From CAZTLI01 sp964614375 (GTDB lineage Bacteria > Chloroflexota > Anaerolineae > Aggregatilineales > Phototrophicaceae), in assembly GCA_964614375.1 (NCBI GenBank), contig CAZTLI010000109.1, positions 1-13,243 on the forward strand: 13,243 nucleotides of DNA, written 5' to 3'. The notes beneath the pieces are model-generated. The model was given only the letters and a program-made list of their open reading frames with translations, was not told where the DNA came from and did no database searches. The position numbers were made by a program, and so were the translations under genes. Below are positions 1 to 7,868 of the stretch, piece by piece. Positions within the stretch are counted from its first letter, which is position 1, and the number at the start of each line of letters is the position of its first letter.

Positions 1-41
1 TTGACGTACTCATAGAGTTACCATCATTCCTATTCGGATAA

Positions 42-62
42 GCCGATGATTGTTGCATCGGC
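42..62. repeat. Short perfect inverted repeat
   Basis: GCCGATG (42-48) pairs perfectly with CATCGGC (56-62) around a 7-base loop. No T-run follows on either strand, so it is not a standard intrinsic terminator. It could be the 3' end structure of a transcript from the left, or an operator; nothing in the window decides this. Confidence 0.4.
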
Positions 63-105
63 ACAACATAGTTGAACTTTCTCGCACAAATTAACCACCA
101 AACCA

Positions 106-131
106 CCGCAATCTAATCACACAGATTGCGG
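106..131. repeat. 9-bp perfect hairpin, possible terminator
   Basis: CCGCAATCT (106-114) pairs perfectly with AGATTGCGG (123-131) around an 8-base loop. On the minus strand it is followed by a T/G-rich stretch (TGGTTTGGTGG), on the plus strand only by CTGACTTTG. It may end a transcript arriving from outside the window, but the U-tract is weak in both directions. Confidence 0.4.
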
Positions 132-231
132 CTGACTTTGATTACTTAAGCGTGTTATCCTTACTGTAACCTAAAAATTCCTTAACAGAAAACAGACCAA
201 ATTCAAGGTTGGATGATAGGTTTTCTTTATT

Positions 232-262
232 TTGAGGCTATACAACTAACCTCAGATATATT
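232..262 (+). promoter_or_regulatory. Possible promoter of the beta-helix gene
   Basis: A TTGAGG box (232-237) and a TATATT box (257-262) are 19 bp apart, with the start codon 28 bases further on. TGAGG (233-237) and CCTCA (250-254) form an inverted repeat lying between the boxes. The spacer is longer than the optimal 17 bp and the match is moderate, so this is a weak call. Confidence 0.3.
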
Positions 263-290
263 GTACACCAACCAAAATAACAATCAGGGC

Positions 291-1934
291 ATGAATTCTG
301 TGAAATATTGTATCACAGCCACACTATCTCAATTCCATCGTTTTGCCATCGTGTGCATCGTCTGCTGCGCGCTGGTTATTACCGGGACTGTTGCGGCGGG
401 TGAACTGGTTGAAATCTATGTTAATCCGGCTGCATCGAATGCTTCGGACGACAACCCCGGCACCGCGGCTGAACCGCTTATGACAGTCAATGCTGCGATG
501 CAGTTGGTGGTGGAACGCAACCGGGTTGGGACACCTGTGCGTGTTATCGTCGCGCCCGGTGTCTATCGAGAACAGATGGCGCTTTTTGGTGATAGCAGTC
601 AGACGGACGCCGCTATCTTGATCGAGGCGGCGGTTCCCGGTGAAGCGGTCATTAGCGGGTCGGATGTTTGGACAGGTTGGGAACAGACCGACAATTCAGC
701 CGTGTATGCCCATGACTGGCCTTTTGATTGGGGATTAATGCCCTATCCCAATGGTTGGGAAGGCAGCGTGGTGCTCGAAGATATTGTGCGTCGCCGCGAG
801 ATGATATTCATTGATGGGACGCCTTTGCAACAGGTTTTGGATGAAGAGGCATTGGTGGCAGGAACATTTATGGTCGATGAGGCCAATGATGTCGTTTTGA
901 TTTATCCCCCAGATGATGTTCAGATGGACGCTGACCCCTTGATTGAAGTGGCGACACGCGACAAGGTATTGCATATCGAGCAGCGCGATAATGTCTCGAT
1001 TCGGGGATTCGTTTTCCAACATGCCAGTTCGCTCATCCAGACTGCGGGTGTGAGTTTTAATCGCATGAATAATCTCACGTTGGAAGATAACACCATCATT
1101 TGGAACAACTGGCAAGGTGTGGGGTTTTTTCAGGTGCAGGGCATCACGATGCGCCGCAACGTGGTTAACTACAATGGCGTGGCGGGCGTGACATCCTATC
1201 AAAGTGGCGATTTATTGTCTGAAGATGACGAATCGTCGTATAACAATTGGCGGGGTGTGCAAGGTGGTTTTACGGGATGGGCCGCTGGGGGTCAGAAGCA
1301 TCTGCATTTACATACCGGTACATTCATCCGATTGCGCGCGGTAGGCAATCATACCCGTGCGTTCTGGTTGGACAGCGATATTCGCAATATCACGATTGAG
1401 GCCGCCTACTGGTGTGACAACCTCACCAATGGCATTTTCATCGAGAGTGTCACCGGGCCTGTGAATTTGCGGAACAGCGTGATTTGTCGCAATGGGGGTG
1501 TCGGTATCCTCACAGGTAATGCGGAGCGGCTGACAATAGAGTCCAGCGTGATTTTTGGCAATGCAGAGAGCCAAATTTCGATTAGCGGACGTGCGGAAGG
1601 GCGCACCGATACCAACTGGATGACTGGCGAATCGCATGTGCTAGACGCCGCAGCCTATTGGGTTATCTACAACACGGCCATTGTCGGCATGGCGGAAGAC
1701 CATTTGCTGGTCTCGACCACACTGCCACAAACGGCGTGGGACCGCTTTATCGGCACATTGGTTTCAGATCAAAATATCTGGTACAACCCGACTAATGAGC
1801 AGGTTTTTAAGCCATCAGGAAATGCGCGTGTGACCTTTGCTGAATGGCAGGAAAGCACCGGACAAGATGCTCAATCTCAATTCGTAACCCCACCGGATTG
1901 GGTCGATGCGATGTTACAATTTCGCAATTGGTGA
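291..1934 (+). CDS. Secreted right-handed parallel beta-helix protein
   Basis: About 547 residues. I chose the ATG at 291 rather than the one at 213 because it directly precedes a classic signal peptide: a basic start, a hydrophobic core (FAIVCIVCCALVITGTV) and an AA-G cleavage-like site. The mature N-terminus has the pattern IYVNP..SD.NPGT..EPL.T...A (roughly residues 41-70), typical of DUF1565/pectate-lyase-fold proteins, and the middle shows irregular turns rich in N, G, V and I (NVSIRGFVF, NLTLEDNTI, GITMRRNVV, NITIEAAYW, LTIESSVIFG) that read as beta-helix coils. Family members are extracellular polysaccharide lyases, epimerases, hydrolases or structural surface proteins; I cannot identify catalytic residues. 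It lies 56 bases upstream of the Wzz/kinase gene, which suggests a role in exopolysaccharide processing (inference). No LPxTG-type sorting motif is seen at its C-terminus. Confidence 0.8.
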   Translation: MNSVKYCITATLSQFHRFAIVCIVCCALVITGTVAAGELVEIYVNPAASNASDDNPGTAAEPLMTVNAAMQLVVERNRVGTPVRVIVAPGVYREQMALFGDSSQTDAAILIEAAVPGEAVISGSDVWTGWEQTDNSAVYAHDWPFDWGLMPYPNGWEGSVVLEDIVRRREMIFIDGTPLQQVLDEEALVAGTFMVDEANDVVLIYPPDDVQMDADPLIEVATRDKVLHIEQRDNVSIRGFVFQHASSLIQTAGVSFNRMNNLTLEDNTIIWNNWQGVGFFQVQGITMRRNVVNYNGVAGVTSYQSGDLLSEDDESSYNNWRGVQGGFTGWAAGGQKHLHLHTGTFIRLRAVGNHTRAFWLDSDIRNITIEAAYWCDNLTNGIFIESVTGPVNLRNSVICRNGGVGILTGNAERLTIESSVIFGNAESQISISGRAEGRTDTNWMTGESHVLDAAAYWVIYNTAIVGMAEDHLLVSTTLPQTAWDRFIGTLVSDQNIWYNPTNEQVFKPSGNARVTFAEWQESTGQDAQSQFVTPPDWVDAMLQFRNW

Positions 1935-1942
1935 AAAAACAG

Positions 1943-1948
1943 TATAAT
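1943..1948 (+). promoter_or_regulatory. Perfect -10 box upstream of the Wzz/kinase gene
   Basis: TATAAT stands 9 bases after the beta-helix stop codon and 42 bases before the Wzz/kinase start. There is no good -35 box at the expected distance (TTTCGC at 1920-1925). The kinase gene may thus have its own weak promoter in addition to read-through from the beta-helix gene. Confidence 0.35.
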
Positions 1949-1990
1949 TGCAGTTAACCATAGGTAAGAAAGTGAGAAGGGACTCCGCCC

Positions 1991-3781
1991 ATGGAGCCTG
2001 AACTTATCCACTATATCCGAATTTTCCGCAAACGCTTGTGGCTGATTATTTTGCTGGCGGCATTGGCGGGCGGCAGCGTCTATTTCTATATGGGGCAGCA
2101 ACCGCTGGTCTATACGGCGCGGGTGCGGGTGCTGGTGGGGAACGCGATTCGCGACCCCAATCCAGATTTTTCGCAGATTGAACTCCCGGTTCAACTCGCG
2201 GCGACCTATCAACAGCTTGTCCGCACCTATAATGTGCTGCAAAGTACGGTGGAGACCGTCGATATCGAGGGCTTTGATGTTGACGAGTTGAATCGGGCAT
2301 TAAGCACGCGGTTGGTGGGCGATACCCCCATTCTCGATATTATCGTCACCTATACAGATCGCGATCAGGTTGCTGAAATTGCCAATACGGTTGCAGACCG
2401 CCTGATTCGCTTCAGTCCAACCAATTTGACTGAGAGTCAGCAAGAGCAAATCGAGTTTCTTAATAGTCGCATCGCCACACTGACCGAGAACATTGACATC
2501 TGGACAACCGAGATAGAGTCCGTCAATGTTGATCTTGAAACAACGGCATCGAATGCCGAACGAGACCGTTTGATTGATCGGCGCAGCACGCTCGATGATC
2601 AGATTATCCGAACACAGGACATTATCGCCCGCCTGTCTGAAACGGTTGCCAATATTCAAAGCGCGACCAATTCGCTTGAAATTATCGAAGAGGCGCGGCG
2701 TCCTGATGAGGCCGATAGCCGGGGACGCCTGACGACGACCATCCTGGCGTCGATTGTCGGGGCAACGTTGGCGGTAGGGCTGATATTCTTACTCGAATAC
2801 ATCGACAATGCCATCCGCACACCCGATGAATCGGCGCGATTGCTCGGTCAGCCGGTCTTGAGCATGGTGGTGAAGTTTGGCAAAGGCGATACTGCACAGC
2901 GCCTGATTAAGCACGAGCAAGATACGCGCGTGATGCGGGGTTATGGCACATTGCAGACGAATTTGCTCCTCGCCGAACAGAAAGCGACCAGCGGCACCAA
3001 TGGCGCGAATGGTCACGCGCTGAATGGCAAAGAAGAGGCAAAGTCCATCTATATCATTACCAGCCCCAACCCCGGTGATGGTAAAACCTTGACGGTGATT
3101 AATCTCGCGATGAGTATGGCGTCGAGTGGATTGCGGGTGCTGCTGATTGATGCCGATCTGGTTGAACCCGAATTGCATACCATTTTCAACGTCACACAAA
3201 ATGACACGGGTTTGACCACAATCGCGGACGCCATGAAAAAGTGGGTTGCCGCAACCGGGAAAGACAAGGGCGATCTGGGCGAGACACTGCGTAAATATGT
3301 GCATGAAGTATCGTCTAACCTGTACTTCCTGCCCAGCGGCCCAATTCCCCGCAGCACGACACAGGTACTTCGGGATCGGACACTGCGAAACAGCATCGAC
3401 GTATTGAGCACAACGCTGGAAGCCGACGTAATCTTGTTCGACTCGCCCGCGACATTGACAACCTCTGCCTCATCCGTCCTGGCGACGACGATGGATGCGT
3501 CCTTACTGCTGGTTTTGGAATATGGAAAGACGAAGCGCGATGAGGCACGCCGGACGGTGGAACAACTCACACACGTCGGCGCGGATATACGCGGTGTGGT
3601 GATGAACAAGGTCAATCCGCGTAATCGCAGCTATACCTATGGGCATGGCTATTTCGATACCAACTTCCGCACAACGTCACTCATGCGCGCGGCGCAATTG
3701 GGCGATTTCCGCGCGACGCAGGAATTGATGGCGGCGGAATGGGACGAAGTGACCAATCCATCGAAACCCAAGCGCCCATAA
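1991..3781 (+). CDS. Wzz-type chain-length regulator fused to BY-kinase
   Basis: 596 residues; the start is supported by AGAAGGG at 1974-1980. It is an inner-membrane polysaccharide co-polymerase with a cytoplasmic bacterial tyrosine kinase, which controls export and chain length of exopolysaccharide or capsule. Order: Wzz domain with TM1 (about 16-35), an extracytoplasmic part with coiled coil (about 147-225), TM2 (about 248-270), a G/N-rich linker (335-346), then the kinase. Seen motifs: Walker A SPNPGDGKT (358-366), Walker A' LLIDADLVEPE (384-394), LPSG (447-450) and Walker B ILFDSP (481-486). Usual BY-kinases have LLIDADLRRP and a long tyrosine cluster at the very end. Here the second half of A' is changed, and only Y548, Y550 and Y554 are present, followed by about 40 further residues without tyrosine. 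Kinase activity is therefore probable but may be atypical. Confidence 0.9.
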   Translation: MEPELIHYIRIFRKRLWLIILLAALAGGSVYFYMGQQPLVYTARVRVLVGNAIRDPNPDFSQIELPVQLAATYQQLVRTYNVLQSTVETVDIEGFDVDELNRALSTRLVGDTPILDIIVTYTDRDQVAEIANTVADRLIRFSPTNLTESQQEQIEFLNSRIATLTENIDIWTTEIESVNVDLETTASNAERDRLIDRRSTLDDQIIRTQDIIARLSETVANIQSATNSLEIIEEARRPDEADSRGRLTTTILASIVGATLAVGLIFLLEYIDNAIRTPDESARLLGQPVLSMVVKFGKGDTAQRLIKHEQDTRVMRGYGTLQTNLLLAEQKATSGTNGANGHALNGKEEAKSIYIITSPNPGDGKTLTVINLAMSMASSGLRVLLIDADLVEPELHTIFNVTQNDTGLTTIADAMKKWVAATGKDKGDLGETLRKYVHEVSSNLYFLPSGPIPRSTTQVLRDRTLRNSIDVLSTTLEADVILFDSPATLTTSASSVLATTMDASLLLVLEYGKTKRDEARRTVEQLTHVGADIRGVVMNKVNPRNRSYTYGHGYFDTNFRTTSLMRAAQLGDFRATQELMAAEWDEVTNPSKPKRP

Positions 3782-3803
3782 ACTGTCAGCCACTAACGCT
3801 TAC

Positions 3804-3837
3804 AACGCCTTGTACACGATTGTACAGGGCGTTTTTT
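3804..3837 (+). terminator. Intrinsic terminator after the Wzz/kinase gene
   Basis: AACGCCTTGTAC (3804-3815) pairs over 12 bp, with one G-U, to GTACAGGGCGTT (3822-3833) around a 6-base loop. The T-run 3832-3837 follows directly. It stands 23 bases after the kinase stop and abuts the stop codon of the opposing crotonase gene, so it also separates the convergent transcripts. Confidence 0.9.
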
Positions 3838-4755
3838 CTACCCTTTAAAAGTTGAAAGCCCAAAATCCCCAAAAGGTTCATCGCGCGCTCGAACCGCGTG
3901 CTTGAAGCCGTATTCAGCGGCTTGCTGTTGGAAGGCATACCCCTCTTTAGTATGACGGGTAATCCCATCGAACAGCGTGCCTAAAACTTGTGTATTGTGC
4001 AGGCCCTGTGCCATCGTTGTCTGATTGACCAGCAATTTCATCATCAGCAGTTGATTAACAGGCATTCGGGCAATGCGCTCCAGCAAAATCTCAAACCGTT
4101 CATCGAGTTGTTCCGCAGGCGCGGCTTCAATCGCCAAACCCCATTCCACAGCTTCAGTCCCGGACAGGCAATCACCGGTGAATAACAATCTTTTAGCGCG
4201 TTGTGCGCCGATGCGGTGTGCCCAGATTGCTGTAGTTGGACTGCCCCAGACCCGCGCAGGCGGATAACCGATTTTGGCCTTGTCTTCAATAACCAACAAA
4301 TCCGAACACAACGCCATATCTGTCCCCCCCGCGACACAGTAGCCATGCACTTTACAGACAACCGGTTTATCGCTGTGAAACAGGCTCATGAATCCCTTCA
4401 CAAAACGGCTCATCATGGCGTAGTCCAACATGGGGTCCCATGGCTGCGACGGGTCATGGTTGGCGGCTTGAATGTCCGGGTCGAGTGGGGTACCGCGCAA
4501 GTCAGCCGATACCGGATCTTCACCACCCATGCGCTGTTCGGCGCTGTTGACTAAATCGTAGCCGCCGCAAAAACCCGTGCCATTGCCTGCAAGTGCAATC
4601 ACATGCACGTCAGGGTCGAGGTTGGCGCGTTCGACACATTGCGCCAATTCAAACGGTAAATCAAATGTAATGCCGTTGCCCCGGTCTGGTCGATTGAGCG
4701 TGATGCGGGCGATACGTCCTGTTGTGGCATAGGTCATGGTCTTTAGTCTGTTCAT
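3838..4755 (-). CDS. Crotonase (enoyl-CoA hydratase/isomerase) family protein
   Basis: 305 residues from the ATG at 4755, which has AGGTG (4761-4765) five bases upstream. The frame is open to an ATG at 4821, but that lies beyond the likely promoter, so I reject it. Crotonases act on acyl-CoA thioesters in the cytoplasm. The two oxyanion-hole regions are visible: GNGTGFCGGYDL (57-68) and HGYCVAGGTDMA (137-148). Aligning to rat mitochondrial enoyl-CoA hydratase by motif, its Glu144 (in GGCE) corresponds to D146 and its Glu164 (in QPE) to P166; the 20-residue spacing is identical. Both hydratase glutamates are thus changed, so simple hydratase chemistry is doubtful; isomerase, thioesterase-like or another crotonase reaction is possible. 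A roughly 35-residue insert rich in D and P (about 75-108) lies between the oxyanion motifs. No fatty-acid genes are adjacent. Confidence 0.85.
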   Translation of the reverse strand: MNRLKTMTYATTGRIARITLNRPDRGNGITFDLPFELAQCVERANLDPDVHVIALAGNGTGFCGGYDLVNSAEQRMGGEDPVSADLRGTPLDPDIQAANHDPSQPWDPMLDYAMMSRFVKGFMSLFHSDKPVVCKVHGYCVAGGTDMALCSDLLVIEDKAKIGYPPARVWGSPTTAIWAHRIGAQRAKRLLFTGDCLSGTEAVEWGLAIEAAPAEQLDERFEILLERIARMPVNQLLMMKLLVNQTTMAQGLHNTQVLGTLFDGITRHTKEGYAFQQQAAEYGFKHAVRARDEPFGDFGLSTFKG

Positions 4756-4800
4756 GTTTTCACCTGATATGGATGTACGAGAAGGTTGAATATAGGGCGG

Positions 4801-4829
4801 ATTGTAACGAGTCTGGTTCAATTGTGAAA
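4801..4829 (-). promoter_or_regulatory. Sigma-70-type promoter of the crotonase gene
   Basis: Read on the minus strand, TTCACA (4829-4824) and TACAAT (4806-4801) are separated by exactly 17 bp, each matching the consensus at five of six positions. Transcription would begin near 4794, about 40 bases before the ATG at 4755 and downstream of the alternative ATG at 4821. Confidence 0.65.
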
Positions 4830-4874
4830 AATTTCCAAAAAACGAACCATTAAGTGAGATAAACAGGATGCAGA

Positions 4875-4883
4875 TGCTAAAAT
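4875..4883 (+). promoter_or_regulatory. Extended -10 promoter of the STAS-like gene
   Basis: TGCTAAAAT is an extended -10 element (TGn plus TAAAAT) located 37 bases before the ATG at 4921. No convincing -35 box is present, which is tolerated by extended -10 promoters. The resulting leader would be short and has no Shine-Dalgarno sequence. Confidence 0.45.
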
Positions 4884-4920
4884 GTAATTATTCGCAATGT
4901 AGACGACATCGACACACACT

Positions 4921-5325
4921 ATGACAATTATCACCGAGTGGGATAATCCCCAGCGCACCATCATTCGCCTGACCATGCACAATCGCTGGACATGGGATGA
5001 AATCCGCGAAATGCGCGAAACCGCGATTAGCATGTTGGCGGAAGTTGCATATTCCGAAGTGCATTTCATTGTCGATATGCGGGATGCCGATTTCTTGCCA
5101 GACAATCCATTAGCGAATTTGCGGCGCTATTCAGACATCCCGCTGGAAAAAAGCGGTGTCGTGGTCATTGTGGGCATGGGGCCAAAAACAAGATCAATTT
5201 TCAATATCTTTATCAGCGTGTATCGCTTATTAGCAGACCGTATCCGATACATGATTGCGGATTCGTTAGAAGAAGCCCGCGCTATCATCGCAGACGAAAT
5301 AGCCAAAAACAACCCGCCCGATTAA
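4921..5325 (+). CDS. Small STAS/SpoIIAA-like domain protein
   Basis: 134 residues, no signal peptide or membrane segment, so cytoplasmic. It opens with a strand pattern around an aromatic-rich segment (WDNPQRTIIRLTMHNRWTW), then a helix (EIREMRETAISMLAE), a strand ending in FIVDMRDADFLP, a strand VVVIVGMG, a helical NIFISVYRLLADR segment and a final helix EEARAIIADEIA. This alternating pattern resembles the STAS/SpoIIAA-like proteins common in Chloroflexota, whose function is generally unknown. There is no clear ribosome binding site before the ATG; the next Met is 18 codons in and would remove the first strand, so I keep this start. Its stop codon overlaps that of the convergent glycosyltransferase. 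Confidence 0.7.
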   Translation: MTIITEWDNPQRTIIRLTMHNRWTWDEIREMRETAISMLAEVAYSEVHFIVDMRDADFLPDNPLANLRRYSDIPLEKSGVVVIVGMGPKTRSIFNIFISVYRLLADRIRYMIADSLEEARAIIADEIAKNNPPD

Positions 5326-7247
5326 TCGCAACCGATTGGCGCGCCAGCGGGCAAGTCCGCAGTCGGCAAATAGAGTATCGTCCGCCCGCCAAAAACATCC
5401 GCCGCGAAGCAATACGCCATTTGCATTCCACTACTTTCCAGAAATGCGTCGATATTCCGAAATGAATCGTCCAGGCCGCGTGTGAGAATCAGTGCCTGCG
5501 GCGGTAACACATGCAGGTTATCTGCCCAGGTGTCGGCGGGGTGATTGAGGAACGCCTCTGTATTGACATACGTCCGATCCGCCAGCCCATAATAATAGAC
5601 CTGCCAGCCCGAAACCCGTTCCACATGGTCGGGCAGCACCGCCGCGATTTCATAACCGATCTCAATTAGTCTACCGAATCGCTGCCCCTGTGCCGCCGTT
5701 AGATGAATATTCACACCCATCGAGACCACGATTGCGACCAGCGCACTCACGCCAGCAAGCTGAATGCCTCTTGCTTCAGCCGTGCGCGGGGTGATATGCC
5801 TGATAAGGCCGCCGCCTAAAATTGCGACGAATGGCAGATTGTGTATCCAGTAGTAGGGGTTATAGTGTGATTGCAGGATAAAGAACAGTAACAATGACGG
5901 CAAAAATAGTTTTAGCAGCAGGCGGTCACTATCATCCCGGCGGAGACATGCCGCGCCGATGCCAAACGCAAATAGCACAAACTCCACCGGATGCAGCACC
6001 AGATAATTCACAAACCACAATGTCGTTTCGCCCAAAAGCCGTTCGAGCAGACTCGCCGAACCGCTTAAGCCCGCTTCGGTGGCATAGTAATCGCTGAGGA
6101 TAGCAGGTAGTGCCAGCGGATTACCCCGTCCCCAGATGACGACATGCACCAGTACATAGATTGCAAAATAGGCCAATGCGCCGGCGCTAAATGCCCAGAA
6201 CCGCTGGTCCCAACGCTGACCCTGCCGTATCAAGTGGATATAGTCGAATAGATAGATTGCGCCAAACACGAACACAAAGCGCGCGCCATACTGATGACCT
6301 TCGACGGCCAGCGCTGCGGCTGCACCAGTGATGACATGCCAGTACCATTTTTCACTGTCTCGTCCACGCACATAGCTATACAGGGCAATCGTTAGTGCCG
6401 TCCCGACGAACATATCCCCTCGAATATAATCATGGGCGAGGGGCAGAATCAATGCAATCGCCAATGCGACTATCGCTGCCAGACTGCCGTATAACCGCTG
6501 TGCAGTGCGATAGATAAACGGCGCAGCTAGCCACCCGACTATCAGCCAGAACAAGCGCGCGCTGGCAAACGTGACTCCGGTCAATTCGAGCCATAGTCCG
6601 AATACCGGCAGTATGCCCCATGTCGATAGGGCTGCGGCCTGTGCATCCCGTCCCGGAAAGAGATAGGGCGCGATTGCGCCCGTGCGATAGACCGCGCGCG
6701 CCCAATTCGTGATGCCCGGCTCATCGAAATACAGACTCGGCGGTGTTTTTCCCAAATAGAGGATGGTTAACACGGCTGCGACGGCGATGAGACCGATAAT
6801 CAACAGCGGAGGTGACTGCTTCACGAGGGATATATTGGCAGTTTTGGTGGCGTATAACAGTACCAGCATCCCGCCAATGATGACGACGGCGATATAGACC
6901 CGAAACAATGCAATCGCAGGGAGGTGTCGGCTGCTCGATTGAAACAGCCATGCAGCGATAAGCAGCGCCACGCCGCCAACAACGACTGTCCATCCGAACC
7001 ATTGTGTTTCGGGCAAGGGGATTTTTGGCAGGCGTTGAATCCGCGCCAGATAAGCGCCTGAGCCAGAAATGATAATCGCTGTGGCAATGAGAGCCAGCGC
7101 CGCTAGATATGATGCCGAATAGCGCCCAAAGTAGGTCGCTGGCTCGCTTTCGTGGGTGAGCATCAAGCCGAAGACCAGCAGGCTCAGTCCGCACCAGCCC
7201 GCCAACAATCGAAAATAGAAATCGGCTATCGGCGTATCATCCATCAT
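5322..7247 (-). CDS. Polytopic GT-C glycosyltransferase, GT39/ArnT-like
   Basis: 641 residues with about a dozen hydrophobic segments and a C-terminal soluble part (roughly 520-641). Proteins of this type transfer sugars from polyprenyl-phosphate donors to proteins or lipids on the outer face of the membrane. Diagnostic features are the acidic motif YFDEP (173-177) in a loop after a hydrophobic segment, followed by the helix NWARAVYRTGAIAPY, a second acidic motif HDYIRGDM (272-279), and EGHQYGARF (316-324). These match the DE-type catalytic loop of PMT_2/ArnT-like enzymes; donor and acceptor are unknown. The start at 7247 (a second ATG follows at 7244) has no clear Shine-Dalgarno sequence. 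It lies 53 bases after the small membrane-protein gene and is probably co-transcribed with it. Its end overlaps the convergent STAS-like gene by four bases. Confidence 0.85.
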   Translation of the reverse strand: MMDDTPIADFYFRLLAGWCGLSLLVFGLMLTHESEPATYFGRYSASYLAALALIATAIIISGSGAYLARIQRLPKIPLPETQWFGWTVVVGGVALLIAAWLFQSSSRHLPAIALFRVYIAVVIIGGMLVLLYATKTANISLVKQSPPLLIIGLIAVAAVLTILYLGKTPPSLYFDEPGITNWARAVYRTGAIAPYLFPGRDAQAAALSTWGILPVFGLWLELTGVTFASARLFWLIVGWLAAPFIYRTAQRLYGSLAAIVALAIALILPLAHDYIRGDMFVGTALTIALYSYVRGRDSEKWYWHVITGAAAALAVEGHQYGARFVFVFGAIYLFDYIHLIRQGQRWDQRFWAFSAGALAYFAIYVLVHVVIWGRGNPLALPAILSDYYATEAGLSGSASLLERLLGETTLWFVNYLVLHPVEFVLFAFGIGAACLRRDDSDRLLLKLFLPSLLLFFILQSHYNPYYWIHNLPFVAILGGGLIRHITPRTAEARGIQLAGVSALVAIVVSMGVNIHLTAAQGQRFGRLIEIGYEIAAVLPDHVERVSGWQVYYYGLADRTYVNTEAFLNHPADTWADNLHVLPPQALILTRGLDDSFRNIDAFLESSGMQMAYCFAADVFGGRTILYLPTADLPAGAPIGCD

Positions 7248-7300
7248 GTGGCATACGATACCCGATTGCGTGGGAGAAGGCTATGGCGGTTTAGACGTGA

Positions 7301-7726
7301 TTACATGCCCATTAAACACATACAGTCCGTCATATTCGAGAAAATGGCCTCAACCATGATACCCAGCACATGCCACCATGCCAGCACCATCACGACCACC
7401 AATAGTGCAGATACCCAATAGGTAAGTCTGATGCGTCGGGGCACGTAAGATCGTATTGTCAGGGGGCCATGCTTTGCGACCTGGACAGCAAGCAGCAGCA
7501 TCAACAGCGTCGTCAGAAAATGATGAAATAGCTGCCCCTGCACATTGAAAACTGCGCGGGTGTTGTCCGGTTCAGATTGCGCGTAGGTACTAAACACGAT
7601 GAATAACACGGTCAAAATAATCAACAATGCCAGCATCCCATAATTGACCAGCAGCAGCCACGAACGCAGCGGTGGGGTTAAATCGCCATAATGCCCTTTG
7701 ACTTCATCTTCGCTCACAATGTACAT
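7301..7726 (-). CDS. Small three-TM membrane protein of unknown function
   Basis: 141 residues. Three ATG/ATC codons cluster at the start; I chose the ATG at 7726 because GGAG stands seven bases before it, while for the ATG at 7732 it would be almost adjacent. Hydrophobic helices lie at about 23-47, 66-84 and 102-128. The N-terminal 20 residues are acidic and the loop between TM2 and TM3 is basic (RSYVPRRIR), placing that loop inside by the positive-inside rule. A histidine pair (HH, 68-69) at the start of TM2 and a Met/Cys-rich tail (NMTDCMCLMGM) are notable. I do not recognise the family. Position just upstream of the GT-C glycosyltransferase on the same strand suggests an operon. Confidence 0.7.
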   Translation of the reverse strand: MYIVSEDEVKGHYGDLTPPLRSWLLLVNYGMLALLIILTVLFIVFSTYAQSEPDNTRAVFNVQGQLFHHFLTTLLMLLLAVQVAKHGPLTIRSYVPRRIRLTYWVSALLVVVMVLAWWHVLGIMVEAIFSNMTDCMCLMGM

Positions 7727-7868
7727 GATCATTCTCCATCAATCTATGGATGACAGGTATTTGACGGTGTTTCACTGGAAAAAGTTCCCCGCTATCCCAT
7801 AAAACCCCTGCCGATTTCCTGCGTATATAAAGAATAGAGTACATCTATATATGAACAGGAGAGCATCA

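Larger units (their letters stand above)
1..290. other. Non-coding left flank with two hairpins
   Basis: No convincing coding region was found on either strand. It contains two perfect inverted repeats (42-62 and 106-131, listed separately) and then an AT-rich stretch (about 165-285) that probably carries the promoter of the beta-helix gene. The reading frame of that gene stays open back to 213, but this extension lacks signal-peptide character and a ribosome binding site, so I treat it as untranslated. Confidence 0.6.

Noticed and set aside
213..290. In-frame upstream extension of the beta-helix protein
   Set aside because: It would put 26 hydrophilic residues before a clear signal peptide and has no ribosome binding site; the ATG at 291 fits better.
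735..1202. Long antisense frames inside the beta-helix gene, and similar ones inside the kinase gene (2789-3615)
   Set aside because: Low-complexity His/Arg-rich translations without recognisable domains or ribosome binding sites; they mirror the codon pattern of the real genes.
7834..7848. ATAGA/TCTAT inverted repeat before the Zn-ribbon gene as an operator or riboswitch
   Set aside because: Only five A/T-rich base pairs in an A/T-rich leader; easily due to chance.
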